DNA from: Paenibacillus xylanexedens
Lineage (GTDB): Bacteria; Bacillota; Bacilli; Paenibacillales; Paenibacillaceae
Assembly (NCBI RefSeq): GCF_007680605.1
Contig: NZ_VEIO01000008.1
Span: 124,001-188,000 of the forward strand
Reading direction: 5' to 3'
Length of the DNA: 64,000 nt
In this document: piece by piece, positions 44,193-52,648 of the stretch
Numbering within the stretch: position 1 is the stretch's first letter
How the letters are laid out: each line of letters begins with the position of its first letter
Notes under the pieces: generated by a model
Databases searched by the model: none
Told to the model about the DNA's origin: nothing
Seen by the model: only the letters and a program-made list of their open reading frames with translations
Program-made: the position numbers and the translations under genes

Positions 44193-44987
44193 ATGGCAAA
44201 AACGCTGTTGCGATTAATGACTGAGCTTTCTTCGCGCAAATGGATCTCCCGGACCGTGGGAGCTTTCTCCAAAAGCCGGGGAAGCAAAGCATTTATCCCT
44301 TATTTTGTCCGGACCTACAACATCCCTGTACAGGAAGCCGAGAAGGATTGGAAAGAATATCGTTCCCTGAATGATTTCTTCACTCGCAAATTAAAACCCG
44401 GGATGCGCCCGCTAGACGTTTCGGAACATGCGTTAATCAGCCCTGTCGACGCCAAAATTACGGCAGCTGGCCCGATTTCCGCAGGAACCATTCTGAATGT
44501 AAAGGGACAAGATTATACACTTGCTGAATTGTTAAACCATTCTCCACATCTGGAGAAGTACAAGCATGGTTATGGTTTTGTGCTCTATCTCAGTCCGCGC
44601 GACTACCACCGCATCCATGCACCTGTCAGCGGTCGTAAGATGGAGAGCGAACATATCAAAGGCAAAGTTTATCCTGTGAATGATTTCGGACTCACCCATA
44701 TGAAGTCCGTGCTGAGCCGCAACGAACGGCTTATTACGTATATTCAGCATGAATATGGCGAAGTAGCTGTCGTCAAAGTGGGTGCAATGAATGTCAGCAG
44801 TATTCAATATGCCGATATCGACACCCAAGCTTGGGCTCAAGGAGATGACCTGGCCTATTTCGAGTTCGGTTCTACCGTTGTGTTGCTTATGCAGACCGAT
44901 ACCTTCGAACCACTCCCTGATTTGAAACCTGGAGATTCCGTTAAAATGGGCGCTTTACTTGGTCGTCTGAAACCCAAACAACCTTAA
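44193..44987 (+). CDS. psd: Phosphatidylserine decarboxylase proenzyme
   Basis: Membrane-associated enzyme making phosphatidylethanolamine, 264 residues, the length of B. subtilis Psd. Visible: SLNDFFTRKLKPGMRPL, SPVDAKITAAG (catalytic Asp), YLSPRDYHRIHAPVSG (catalytic His), and the self-cleavage motif FEFGSTVVLL; most relatives have LGST, so Phe replaces Leu before GST. Cleavage before that Ser gives the pyruvoyl group. ATG 44193 has AGGGGG upstream. It is followed by a strong terminator. No pssA gene is adjacent. Confidence 0.95.
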   Translation: MAKTLLRLMTELSSRKWISRTVGAFSKSRGSKAFIPYFVRTYNIPVQEAEKDWKEYRSLNDFFTRKLKPGMRPLDVSEHALISPVDAKITAAGPISAGTILNVKGQDYTLAELLNHSPHLEKYKHGYGFVLYLSPRDYHRIHAPVSGRKMESEHIKGKVYPVNDFGLTHMKSVLSRNERLITYIQHEYGEVAVVKVGAMNVSSIQYADIDTQAWAQGDDLAYFEFGSTVVLLMQTDTFEPLPDLKPGDSVKMGALLGRLKPKQP

Positions 44988-45000
44988 TCTCATACGCAAA

Positions 45001-45058
45001 ATAAAGAGGATGACGTAGCACCTGCAATCAGGTCTTATGTCATCCTCTTTATTCTTTA
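45001..45058 (+). terminator. Rho-independent terminator of psd
   Basis: AAAGAGGATGAC (45003-45014) pairs perfectly with GTCATCCTCTTT (45039-45050) and is followed by a T-rich tract. The A-rich left side means it could also work leftward. Confidence 0.9.
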
Positions 45059-45200
45059 TCATAAATGCCTATGATTCATGATATGAATGTTACCCATCTG
45101 AATACTTATCTCAATATCATTTCATGTATACACGCATGGCGTGGCCTCTCTTCGGCTGAATCGCCTGTTCATAAGAAGGTAATAGCCATATCTGCAAACG

Positions 45201-45320
45201 TTAGAACCATACGTCCTGCAGTTCCTCAACGGGTTTCAGCCGGCGCAGACGTTTCCGAAAAATACTGCATCCCTTAATGGAATTTCTACGGCTACGAACC
45301 CGTCTTTTTCCGTTCATCAT
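45201..45320 (-). CDS. Very small basic protein (39 residues)
   Basis: An open frame of 39 codons with an excellent ribosome binding site (AAGGAGGA at 45328-45335, 7 nt before the ATG). The product starts MMNGKRRVRSRRNSIKG, has one Cys, and ends VEELQDVWF; about a third of its residues are Arg or Lys. No family is recognised. It is too short for most gene finders. The neighbours are psd and an AraC gene. The only competing frame is on the plus strand (45065-45277), which has no ribosome binding site. Confidence 0.55.
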   Translation of the reverse strand: MMNGKRRVRSRRNSIKGCSIFRKRLRRLKPVEELQDVWF

Positions 45321-45422
45321 CACATGTTCCTCCTTGTAAGGTCATCTGGAATGGTAGTTACTTACCCTAGCCATCCAGCATTGAAACGTTGTGATGTTTG
45401 CGAACGAGACGTGGGCGTGTCT

Positions 45423-46208
45423 TTAACGAATCTCTGACGGGCTTTTGCCCGTATATTGCTTGAACTGACGGCTGAAGAAAAAGATATCCCGATAGCCCAG
45501 TGCATCCGCAACTTCGGTCACGTTCATACCGGTATGCACCAGAAGATGTTCTGCCCGTTCAATGCGCATACGAATAATATAGGACTGTACCGATGATCCG
45601 ACAAGTTCCTTGAACTTGATTGAAAAATAACGCGGCGACAGACCGGCTCGTGCGGCCAGATCCTCTACGCGATGAGTTATTCCGGGATGCTGACGAACAT
45701 AATTCGCGACCTCCTGAATCACATCGGACAACTGATTACTTACCTTTTTCTCCACAGGTTCTTCCGTATCCGCACGCAGCAAATGGATCATTAACTGCTT
45801 CAGAATCAGCCTGCTCTCTTCATCACGTCCATACACATCGGACAAAAACAGCCTTACGTAACGTGCAAGCAAATGCTCGAACTCCACGGTCTCCTGCACT
45901 TCACGGTAAGACTGAGGTACATCCACAACAGGCTCGTCCACATCGAAATGAATATATGTAAGCACCAGTGGTTTCTGTCTGTTATGCGTTGCGCTTGTAT
46001 GGTCTCCCGGACGAAACAGGAAACAACTCCCTTTGCCAACCTCGTAAGGCTGATCATTCAAAATAACCGTGCCTTCACCGCTCCACACGTAAAATAAATC
46101 ATAATTTTGCATCGGTTTTTCACGCTTCTGCCATTTCCAGCCCGGCTCACAGACTATTTTGGCGACAGCGGGCAAAATTACAAATGATGACGGCGATGCC
46201 TGCAGCAT
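45423..46208 (-). CDS. AraC-family transcriptional regulator
   Basis: A 261-residue regulator. Residues about 10-95 are a cupin-like sensor (YDLFYVWSGEGTVILNDQPYEVGKGSCFLFRPGDHTSA). Residues about 165-261 are the double HTH domain (VEDLAARAGLSPRYFSIKFKELVGSSVQSYIIRMRIERAEHLL, then VTEVADALGYRDIFFFSRQFKQYTGKSPSEIR). Such regulators often sense sugars or siderophores and control nearby transport genes, but no target gene is adjacent here. AGGGGGAG precedes the ATG. Confidence 0.92.
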   Translation of the reverse strand: MLQASPSSFVILPAVAKIVCEPGWKWQKREKPMQNYDLFYVWSGEGTVILNDQPYEVGKGSCFLFRPGDHTSATHNRQKPLVLTYIHFDVDEPVVDVPQSYREVQETVEFEHLLARYVRLFLSDVYGRDEESRLILKQLMIHLLRADTEEPVEKKVSNQLSDVIQEVANYVRQHPGITHRVEDLAARAGLSPRYFSIKFKELVGSSVQSYIIRMRIERAEHLLVHTGMNVTEVADALGYRDIFFFSRQFKQYTGKSPSEIR

Positions 46209-46268
46209 GTCGCCACTCCCCCTTGACAGTTAATCTCTTTAAACACTTATCCCATTATACAGCGGAAT

Positions 46269-47726
46269 TCACTGAAACGAAAATGTACACTTCTCCCACG
46301 CAGCTTGCATCCGCTGTATCCCTTCACGAATCTCCTCTTTTTGCAGATGAGCAAACCCGAAACAAATCGCAGCATGCCCCGGAATCAAGCGATACTGCTC
46401 TACATCCCGGAACAAAACTCCTTGCTTATGAAGCTCTTTGGTAAACCGTTCATAACTTGCCTGGTCACCGTTCCAGATCGCGTAAATGGCCAAACCGGCA
46501 TCCCCTGGCTGCATGGTGAATGCTTGCGGCAACCACCGATTCATCTCCTCCACAAAAAAGTCATGCCGCTCCCCATATAGCCGGGTTAATCGACGTAAAT
46601 GCCGCATGTATCCACCTCGTGTCATAAATCTGGCTAGTGCACGTTGTTCCAGCAACGCAGGTGACACCGGTTCATACAGAGCCTTGGCAGCCAGCAATGG
46701 CTCGACCAGACTGCTCGGCAATACCGCATAACCGAGCCGGAACGAAGCGGGCATCGTTTGGGAGAAGGAACCGATATATATCACGCGTTGCTCACGATCA
46801 AGCACCTTAAGTGGTTCAATCGGCCGTCCACCCCAGCGGAACTCACTGTCATAATCGTCTTCCACAATAACGGCATTTTGTTTTGATGCCCAGTTCAGTA
46901 AGGCACGCCTTCGTTCCAGCCCTAACACCGCTCCGGTCGGGAACTGACGAGTCGGCGTGACAAATAATGTCTTTGCCTGCCAATGCTGCGGGATAATGCC
47001 CCCTTCATCAACCGCTGCGGGTATTACCTGACCGCCGCAAGATCTGACCGCATGTACAATGCCTTGATAACCCGGACTTTCCAGCACCACAGGGCTTCCC
47101 TCATCAATGAGTAACTGGGATAACAGCGTAATGCCTTGCATCGATCCACTGAACAGTACGATCTGTGAAGCTTCCGTTTGAATACCACGTGTCCGGCGAA
47201 GATGTGCGGCAATCGCTTCACGCAGCTCCGGATCACCGGCTGCACCACCTGCATCCCGCCAGCCACTACGATGAACCGCAGCGAGTGCGCTTTTCCACTC
47301 GGCTTTTGGAAAATGTTCTGGCAACAATCGCTGCATCCGAAAATTGATGACTGATTCCTGTGCCAGTTGCACCTCTACACGTGAACGATTGTGTTCTGCC
47401 GTTAATGCGCGAAGACGCTCTCCCCATGGAGATAAAGGCAACACCGCTTCGCTATGATCGTTGTAATGCACGGACAAGGATTCCGTAACATAGGTTCCTT
47501 TTCCCGGATAAGCACGGACATATCCATCCGCAAGCAACATATCGTATACCTGGGCTACCGACCCGCGCGACATGTCGTACTGTTTCGCCAGTAAACGCGT
47601 AGATGGCAACCGTGCTCCCGCTTCCAGTGCACCTGAATGAATCGCATCCCGCAGTGCGTGATATAACGCTTGATATTTGTATCGATATTGGAGCTCGTAT
47701 GAATCAAGTGGTAGCCACAATTCCAT
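46269..47726 (-). CDS. MocR-type GntR/aminotransferase-fusion regulator
   Basis: A 485-residue regulator. The N-terminal GntR winged helix (residues about 12-82; LPSTRLLAKQYDMSRGSVAQVYDMLLADGYVRAYPGKGTYV) is fused to a class I aminotransferase-like domain with the PLP-contact regions VLFSGSMQGITLLSQLLIDEG, VIVEDDYDSEFRWGG and YIGSFSQTMPASFRLGY (Lys replaced by Gln/Thr near the usual Schiff-base site SFSKT; the exact Lys needs an alignment). It is divergent from a flavin-barrel (PNPOx-like) gene at 47990, which it may control, as MocR proteins often act on vitamin B6 or amino-acid genes. GGGGGGAA precedes the ATG. Confidence 0.9.
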   Translation of the reverse strand: MELWLPLDSYELQYRYKYQALYHALRDAIHSGALEAGARLPSTRLLAKQYDMSRGSVAQVYDMLLADGYVRAYPGKGTYVTESLSVHYNDHSEAVLPLSPWGERLRALTAEHNRSRVEVQLAQESVINFRMQRLLPEHFPKAEWKSALAAVHRSGWRDAGGAAGDPELREAIAAHLRRTRGIQTEASQIVLFSGSMQGITLLSQLLIDEGSPVVLESPGYQGIVHAVRSCGGQVIPAAVDEGGIIPQHWQAKTLFVTPTRQFPTGAVLGLERRRALLNWASKQNAVIVEDDYDSEFRWGGRPIEPLKVLDREQRVIYIGSFSQTMPASFRLGYAVLPSSLVEPLLAAKALYEPVSPALLEQRALARFMTRGGYMRHLRRLTRLYGERHDFFVEEMNRWLPQAFTMQPGDAGLAIYAIWNGDQASYERFTKELHKQGVLFRDVEQYRLIPGHAAICFGFAHLQKEEIREGIQRMQAAWEKCTFSFQ

Positions 47727-47989
47727 GCGATTCCCCCCTTAACATGTCTTCTTGATCTTTAATTCTATTTTCACTTCTATCTTTTCCTGGTCTTACTTCC
47801 TGCTTAAAATCATCTTCTATTCCAATTGGCCTATAAAAATGAATGTAAATTGGATCTATTTTACTGTCAATATTCGTTTTATGGTTATGTTCATGGAATG
47901 CAATACTGTAATCATATTTCTGACATGTTCTAATGGCTTTCTACATTCAGACCTGTCCTAACAATTTCTACAATAATGGGGGAAATCAC

Positions 47990-48607
47990 ATGAGACGCAA
48001 AGAGTTTTCGGTAGAAGAAGAACAGGCAATCATTACATTTCTGGACCAGTGCTCATTCGGTTTTTTGGGTACCGTCAGCCCGGATGGAGAACCGAGAGTC
48101 ACACCGCTGAATTTTGTATATATGGATGGTTGCTTTTATTTTCATGGAAGTTTAGCCGGTGAAAAAATGAAACAGATCAAACAGAACTCGTCTGTCAGCT
48201 TTACCGTGGCGGAGGAATTCTCGCTGATTCCTTCTTTTTTCAGTGACCCTGAACTGGCCTGTCCTGCAACCTCTTTTTTCAAAAGTGTCATGGCATCCGG
48301 TCTGGCAGAGCGTGTAGAAGATCTTGATATTAAAGGTAAGGTACTGCAGCGGTTTATGGAGAAACTCCAACCGCAAGGCGGTTATGTACCGATTGATGCA
48401 CAGGACTCACGCTACACCGGGCAACTCAAAGCTGTTGCTGTCGTTCGAATCGTACCGGAGCGACTCAGTGCCAAGTTTAAATTCGGGCAGAATTTGACAC
48501 CTGAACGATTTGATCATATCAGCGATGAACTGCATAAACGAAACGAAGGCCGGGATCATGAAACGGCTGAAATGATGCGAAAGTATTGCCCGTACCATCA
48601 GGAGTAA
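47990..48607 (+). CDS. Pyridoxamine 5'-phosphate oxidase-family flavin-binding protein
   Basis: A 205-residue protein of the FMN-binding split-barrel fold. The start is ATG 47990 with GGGGGAA upstream. The N-terminal half carries LDQCSFGFLGTVSPDGEPRVTPLNFVYMDGCFYFHGSLAGEKM, the flavin-binding barrel signature. The C-terminal half contains YVPIDAQDSRYTGQLKAVAVVRIVPERLSAKFKFGQN. It is closer to NimA/heme-utilisation-type barrels than to true PdxH, so its reaction is unknown. It is divergent from the MocR regulator; 47727-47989 is AT-rich promoter region with a CCAATTGG palindrome at 47821-47828 and no gene. Confidence 0.88.
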   Translation: MRRKEFSVEEEQAIITFLDQCSFGFLGTVSPDGEPRVTPLNFVYMDGCFYFHGSLAGEKMKQIKQNSSVSFTVAEEFSLIPSFFSDPELACPATSFFKSVMASGLAERVEDLDIKGKVLQRFMEKLQPQGGYVPIDAQDSRYTGQLKAVAVVRIVPERLSAKFKFGQNLTPERFDHISDELHKRNEGRDHETAEMMRKYCPYHQE

Positions 48608-48704
48608 CTCGTCCAAATCCGGCCTTACATTCATGCTAATGTTGCATTCTGACCCCGCGCAACAACGCGGTGAAGTGATATAACTGTCATATTGCGTAAT
48701 TTCC

Positions 48705-48733
48705 GTGACGGGGCCATGTCAAGGTGTTATAAT
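48705..48733 (+). promoter_or_regulatory. Sigma-A promoter of the aminotransferase gene
   Basis: GTGACG (48705-48710), a 17-bp spacer and TATAAT (48728-48733). It is 41 bp upstream of the aminotransferase start. Confidence 0.6.
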
Positions 48734-48773
48734 GTTAGGCAGTGAATCACAAAGACTTGGAAGGATGAAAAGA

Positions 48774-50072
48774 ATGAATCCACTGGCTGAACAGTTGAAC
48801 GAAAGTATTCAGGCCGGCAGCAGTCACGTCTACTCCATGCTGTCACAACTCGGCAAAGAAATTTATTTTCCTAAAGAAGGTATCTTAAGTCAATCTGCGG
48901 AAGCAGCAAGCTTGGCCAAGACCTATAATGCAACGATTGGTATCGCTCTGGAGGGTGGAGTACCCATGCATCTTCCGGTGATTCAGGAGAAGTTGTCCGC
49001 ATTCCAGCCGAAGGATCTGTATCCTTACGCACCGCCTGCAGGCAAACCTGAATTACGAACCGTTTGGAGAGAGAAGATGCTGAAAGAAACCCCTTCTCTG
49101 GAAGGTAAATCTTTCGGGAATCCAATTGTAACGAACGCACTGACTCATGGACTCAGCATCGTAGCCGACCTGTTCACTGAAGAAGGGGACGCTGTTATAT
49201 ATCCGGATAAAAACTGGGAGAATTACGAGCTGACTTTCGGAATTCGTCGACACGGCCAGTTGATTTATTATCCATTGTTTGATGATCAAATGAACTTCAA
49301 CAGCAACGGGCTGCTTCAGGCGTTGCTTGCACAAAAGGACAAAGGGAAAGCCATTGTTCTGCTGAACTTCCCGAACAATCCGACAGGTTACACGCCAGGC
49401 GGCGCAGAAGCAGATGCCATCGTTGATGCCATTCGTCAAGCTGCTGAAGCGGGTGTAAATGTTGTTGTCGTTACAGATGATGCTTACTTTGGTCTGTTCT
49501 TTGAAGATTCCATTCATGAGTCTCTTTTTGGTAAACTGGCCAATATCCATCCACGTGTATTAACGGTGAAAATCGACGGTGCAACGAAGGAAGAATTCGT
49601 ATGGGGCTTCCGTGTAGGATTCATTACATTTGCTCATGAAGATGCTGCTGTTTTGCATGCATTGGAGCAAAAAACACTTGGTATCATCCGTGCAACGATT
49701 TCAAGCGGACCACATCCTTCACAGACTTTTGTTCTGGATGCGCTGAAAGCACCGGAGTTTGAAGCACAGAAACAAGAAAAGTTTGAGATTATGAAAGGCC
49801 GTGCCAACAAAGTTAAAGCAATCCTGGACAGCGGTAAGTATGGAGACGTATGGGATTATTATCCGTTCAACTCCGGTTACTTCATGTGTCTGAAGCTTAA
49901 ACAAGTCGGTGCTGAAGCACTCCGTAGCCATCTGTTGCACCAATATGGTGTGGGCACGATTGCACTCGGTGAATCGGATTTGCGAATTGCCTTCTCTTGT
50001 ATTGAGGAAGCAGGTTTGGAAGAACTGTTCGATACGGTCTATCGCGGCGTTCAGGATCTACAAACGACTTAG
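48774..50072 (+). CDS. Class I/II PLP-dependent aminotransferase
   Basis: A 432-residue fold-type I aminotransferase. The start is ATG 48774, with GGAAGGA about 7-8 nt upstream. Visible: LYPYAPPAGKPELRTVWREKM, ITNALTHG-type PLP loop (NPIVTNALTHGLSIVADL), VLLNFPNNPTGYTPGG (Asn and Pro binding PLP), VVTDDAYFGLFF (Asp to the pyridine N), the Lys in KIDGATKEEFVWGFRVGF and the Arg in SDLRIAFSC. The motif around Lys differs from the common SxSK, so substrate prediction is not possible. It has its own promoter and terminator. Confidence 0.9.
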   Translation: MNPLAEQLNESIQAGSSHVYSMLSQLGKEIYFPKEGILSQSAEAASLAKTYNATIGIALEGGVPMHLPVIQEKLSAFQPKDLYPYAPPAGKPELRTVWREKMLKETPSLEGKSFGNPIVTNALTHGLSIVADLFTEEGDAVIYPDKNWENYELTFGIRRHGQLIYYPLFDDQMNFNSNGLLQALLAQKDKGKAIVLLNFPNNPTGYTPGGAEADAIVDAIRQAAEAGVNVVVVTDDAYFGLFFEDSIHESLFGKLANIHPRVLTVKIDGATKEEFVWGFRVGFITFAHEDAAVLHALEQKTLGIIRATISSGPHPSQTFVLDALKAPEFEAQKQEKFEIMKGRANKVKAILDSGKYGDVWDYYPFNSGYFMCLKLKQVGAEALRSHLLHQYGVGTIALGESDLRIAFSCIEEAGLEELFDTVYRGVQDLQTT

Positions 50073-50117
50073 CATATAAGTAATATAACCTTCTAATTTA
50101 GATGGTCTCAAAAATAG

Positions 50118-50168
50118 AACCCTTTGCGGCACATTGCGAAAGCTAATGTCACCGCCGAAGGGTTTTTT
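50118..50168 (+). terminator. Rho-independent terminator of the aminotransferase gene
   Basis: AACCCTT (50118-50124) pairs with AAGGGTT (50158-50164), with inner GCGG/CCGC pairing, followed by six T. Confidence 0.85.
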
Positions 50169-50352
50169 CGTTTTAGTACATTCACATTTTCAGAAAACTT
50201 CAATTGCGTCCACTAAGGCTCCTACCCTCCTACTGGACAGATGCCCAAAACACATATGCACGGGCAGAGGCCCAATCAGCCTAACACCATGACACATAAT
50301 ATACGATGTACGCAAGGGCGTGCCAAACCATTACTCGAAAGGGGTATGAACC

Positions 50353-50478
50353 ATGTCCCAAGTTGAAGATACAAGAGGCGGATACGGATACTGTGGCGTT
50401 GGAGGATTCACAAACATTGGTGCCATTCTCGTACTGTTCATCCTGCTCGTAATCATCACAAAATCCTTCCTGTACTAA
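50353..50478 (+). CDS. YjcZ-family sporulation miniprotein
   Basis: A 41-residue membrane miniprotein. After a Gly/Tyr-rich N-terminus (RGGYGYCGVGGF) comes a single hydrophobic helix (IGAILVLFILLVIIT) and a short KSFLY end, the layout of YjcZ-type proteins found in spore-formers. AAAGGGG lies 8 nt upstream of the ATG. The exact function of this family is not known to me. It is followed by a strong terminator. Confidence 0.85.
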   Translation: MSQVEDTRGGYGYCGVGGFTNIGAILVLFILLVIITKSFLY

Positions 50479-50533
50479 TACGCCTTCGCTATGTATACGC
50501 ACACGACATCATGAGTTTACATCACACATCAAT

Positions 50534-50577
50534 AAAGAAGGGTATTTCGGGATACAGCCCGAAATACCCTTCTTTTC
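50534..50577. terminator. Rho-independent terminator, bidirectional
   Basis: AAGAAGGGTATTTCGG (50536-50550 region) pairs with CCGAAATACCCTTCTT (to 50573), with T-rich ends on the plus strand. It lies between the YjcZ-type gene and the convergent ecsB gene. Confidence 0.85.
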
Positions 50578-50651
50578 TTGCTTCTACGACTCATTCACTT
50601 GTGATGAATAAACCTGACGGCTCAGCCAAAGCTTAAGCTAATTGGGTTCTT

Positions 50652-51869
50652 CTACTCGTCCTCTTCCTCTTTGAGCCATTTGCTGCCCTGCGAACGACGC
50701 ATCAGCACAATCACAAGTACACCGAGTACAAGTGCAATGCCTGTTATGCTCAGACCTTCCATTCCTGCTGCCAGCATCGGCAACCACATGAGCAATGCGG
50801 CTATCACATTCAGTTGGAAGATGAAACCGAGCACCTGTGAACGGCGGCTCTCTCCTGAGATCGGATAGATCATGATCCAGAAGGATTCACTGTGACTGCG
50901 GCGCAGCACCCCCAGTTGAATGCCTGTAAGTAGCAGGAAGAACAGATATACCCCGATTCCGAAGTAACTGCCTGCCGTCCACCAGGAAAGCAACATACCC
51001 AGAATGATCAGACGCAGAACAATGGTGAATACTTCCGTTCGAATAAATGTTTTGGTCATGAGATATCGGTAAGCCTGTCCCGCATTCCATGGAAGCCCAT
51101 TGCCCCATTTGCTGAGCCAGCGGCGAGCGTTTACCTTTTGCCCGGACGATGGCACATCGACAAACCAGCCTAATGTACGCATCACTCTGCCTGCCTGTGT
51201 CTGCTCCACCTGAATCAGACGTTCCCAAGCGACTCGGTGTTTAACAGGTATACGCAGCGCAACGATATAAACAGCGGCCAGTAACAACAGAAACCAAAGG
51301 CTGCGTAGTGGCGGTTGCCATAGCCAGGCGGCAACGGCAAGTATAGCCAGTGCCCAGCGTAGCATCCGATATCCCTTGGACGCTCCAGCCTGAACCATCC
51401 TCAGTTCTTGCCATGCACCATAACTGGACAACACTTTCCATAGTACGAGAAACAACATCGACCAGCCTAGTGGTTTGGCATCTACATCTGCCCTTACATA
51501 AAGTGGCCACAAAGTAAGAAATACAAAAAGCAACAACAGCATCTTATAAATAACGCCACGCACAAAGCTGTTTTTCAAATAATCCTGCATCCGGTACTCC
51601 TGCGGCCGCAAGAAGACAATATCTGCCGGAAGCAAATATGTACGATAACTGCTAAACAGTGCAAGCGGAGCCAGCAACAATAAAGCAATCCAGCGAATCG
51701 GAAATCCCGCAGGAATATTCTGTACGAAGGAGGTATACCAAGCGGAGAAAGCGATGACGAGAAACAGAAATACCATCGCCACGCCGCTCTGAATGACATA
51801 GCCCACATAAGGTAAAATTCCATTCCAAAAACCTGTCCGACGTTGCTTCCATAACAGCTTGAGATCCAT
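50652..51869 (-). CDS. ecsB: ABC transporter permease EcsB
   Basis: Membrane subunit of the Ecs ABC transporter, 405 residues with about ten hydrophobic segments. It begins MDLKLLWKQRRTGFWNGILPY and contains PADIVFLRPQEYRMQDYLKNSF and a middle cytosolic part (WERLIQVEQTQAGRVMRTLGWFVDVP), as in EcsB. In B. subtilis Ecs affects secretion, sporulation and competence; its substrate is debated. It follows ecsA with one base between stop and start. No ecsC gene follows here. Confidence 0.92.
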   Translation of the reverse strand: MDLKLLWKQRRTGFWNGILPYVGYVIQSGVAMVFLFLVIAFSAWYTSFVQNIPAGFPIRWIALLLLAPLALFSSYRTYLLPADIVFLRPQEYRMQDYLKNSFVRGVIYKMLLLLFVFLTLWPLYVRADVDAKPLGWSMLFLVLWKVLSSYGAWQELRMVQAGASKGYRMLRWALAILAVAAWLWQPPLRSLWFLLLLAAVYIVALRIPVKHRVAWERLIQVEQTQAGRVMRTLGWFVDVPSSGQKVNARRWLSKWGNGLPWNAGQAYRYLMTKTFIRTEVFTIVLRLIILGMLLSWWTAGSYFGIGVYLFFLLLTGIQLGVLRRSHSESFWIMIYPISGESRRSQVLGFIFQLNVIAALLMWLPMLAAGMEGLSITGIALVLGVLVIVLMRRSQGSKWLKEEEDE

Positions 51870-51870
51870 A

Positions 51871-52623
51871 CTAATCCCTGCCTTGCACGAGGGAGTAGAA
51901 CATGTGCTCCAGCGGTGTGTCAGGCTCCCCGAACTTCGTACGCAGTTCGTTTAATGTTCCTTGAGCAATGACCTGTCCACGATGCAATACAACGAAGCGG
52001 TCACAATAATTTTCAATCGTGGACAAAATGTGTGAACTCAGCAGAATGGAAGACCCGGCTGCTTTCATCTCCAGCATAAAATCAAGCAGTGAACGAATAC
52101 CCAACGGGTCGAGTCCAAGAAATGGTTCATCGATAATGTAGAGTGGCGGTCCTGCCACAAAAGCACACATAATCATGACCTTTTGACGCATCCCTTTGGA
52201 CAGATGTGTGGACAGACTTGTGCTTTTCTCATTCATGCGGAACAAATTCAGTAACTTCTCTGTCCGTTGTTTAAAATCCGCTTCGGACACATTGTACGCT
52301 CTTGCCGTAAACTCCAGATGCTCCATGACGGTCATTTCATCATATAATTCAGGAGATTCCGGTACAAAGGCCATCGCAGATTGGTAGATCTGTGCATCCT
52401 CATCCCGTTTTTTGCCCATTACCCGAACTTCTCCCTGTTGCGGAGTCATCAGACCGAGAATATGTTTCATCGTTGTACTCTTGCCAGCACCGTTTAATCC
52501 AATCAATCCGACCATTTCTCCGCGGCCCACTTCCAGGTTCACGTCATGAAGCACTGGCCGTTTGGCACTGTACCCACCACTAAGCCCGCTGATTTGCAGC
52601 ACAGGCGATTGAACATTTTCCAT
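51871..52623 (-). CDS. ecsA: ABC transporter ATPase EcsA
   Basis: A 250-residue ATPase partner of EcsB. Motifs: Walker A GLNGAGKSTT (about 42-51), Q-loop AFVPESPELYDEMTV, signature LSKGMRQKV, Walker B PLYIIDEPFLGLDPLG, and switch His in LSSHIL. AGGGA lies 5 nt upstream, with a stronger AAAGGGG further away. It is 26 bp after the helicase gene on the same strand and so probably co-transcribed. Confidence 0.94.
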   Translation of the reverse strand: MENVQSPVLQISGLSGGYSAKRPVLHDVNLEVGRGEMVGLIGLNGAGKSTTMKHILGLMTPQQGEVRVMGKKRDEDAQIYQSAMAFVPESPELYDEMTVMEHLEFTARAYNVSEADFKQRTEKLLNLFRMNEKSTSLSTHLSKGMRQKVMIMCAFVAGPPLYIIDEPFLGLDPLGIRSLLDFMLEMKAAGSSILLSSHILSTIENYCDRFVVLHRGQVIAQGTLNELRTKFGEPDTPLEHMFYSLVQGRD

Positions 52624-52648
52624 CTATCCCTGCACCCCTTTCATCCGA

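Noticed and set aside
45065..45277. Plus-strand 70-codon frame after psd
   Set aside because: It starts right after a strong terminator without a ribosome binding site and overlaps the better-supported minus-strand small gene.
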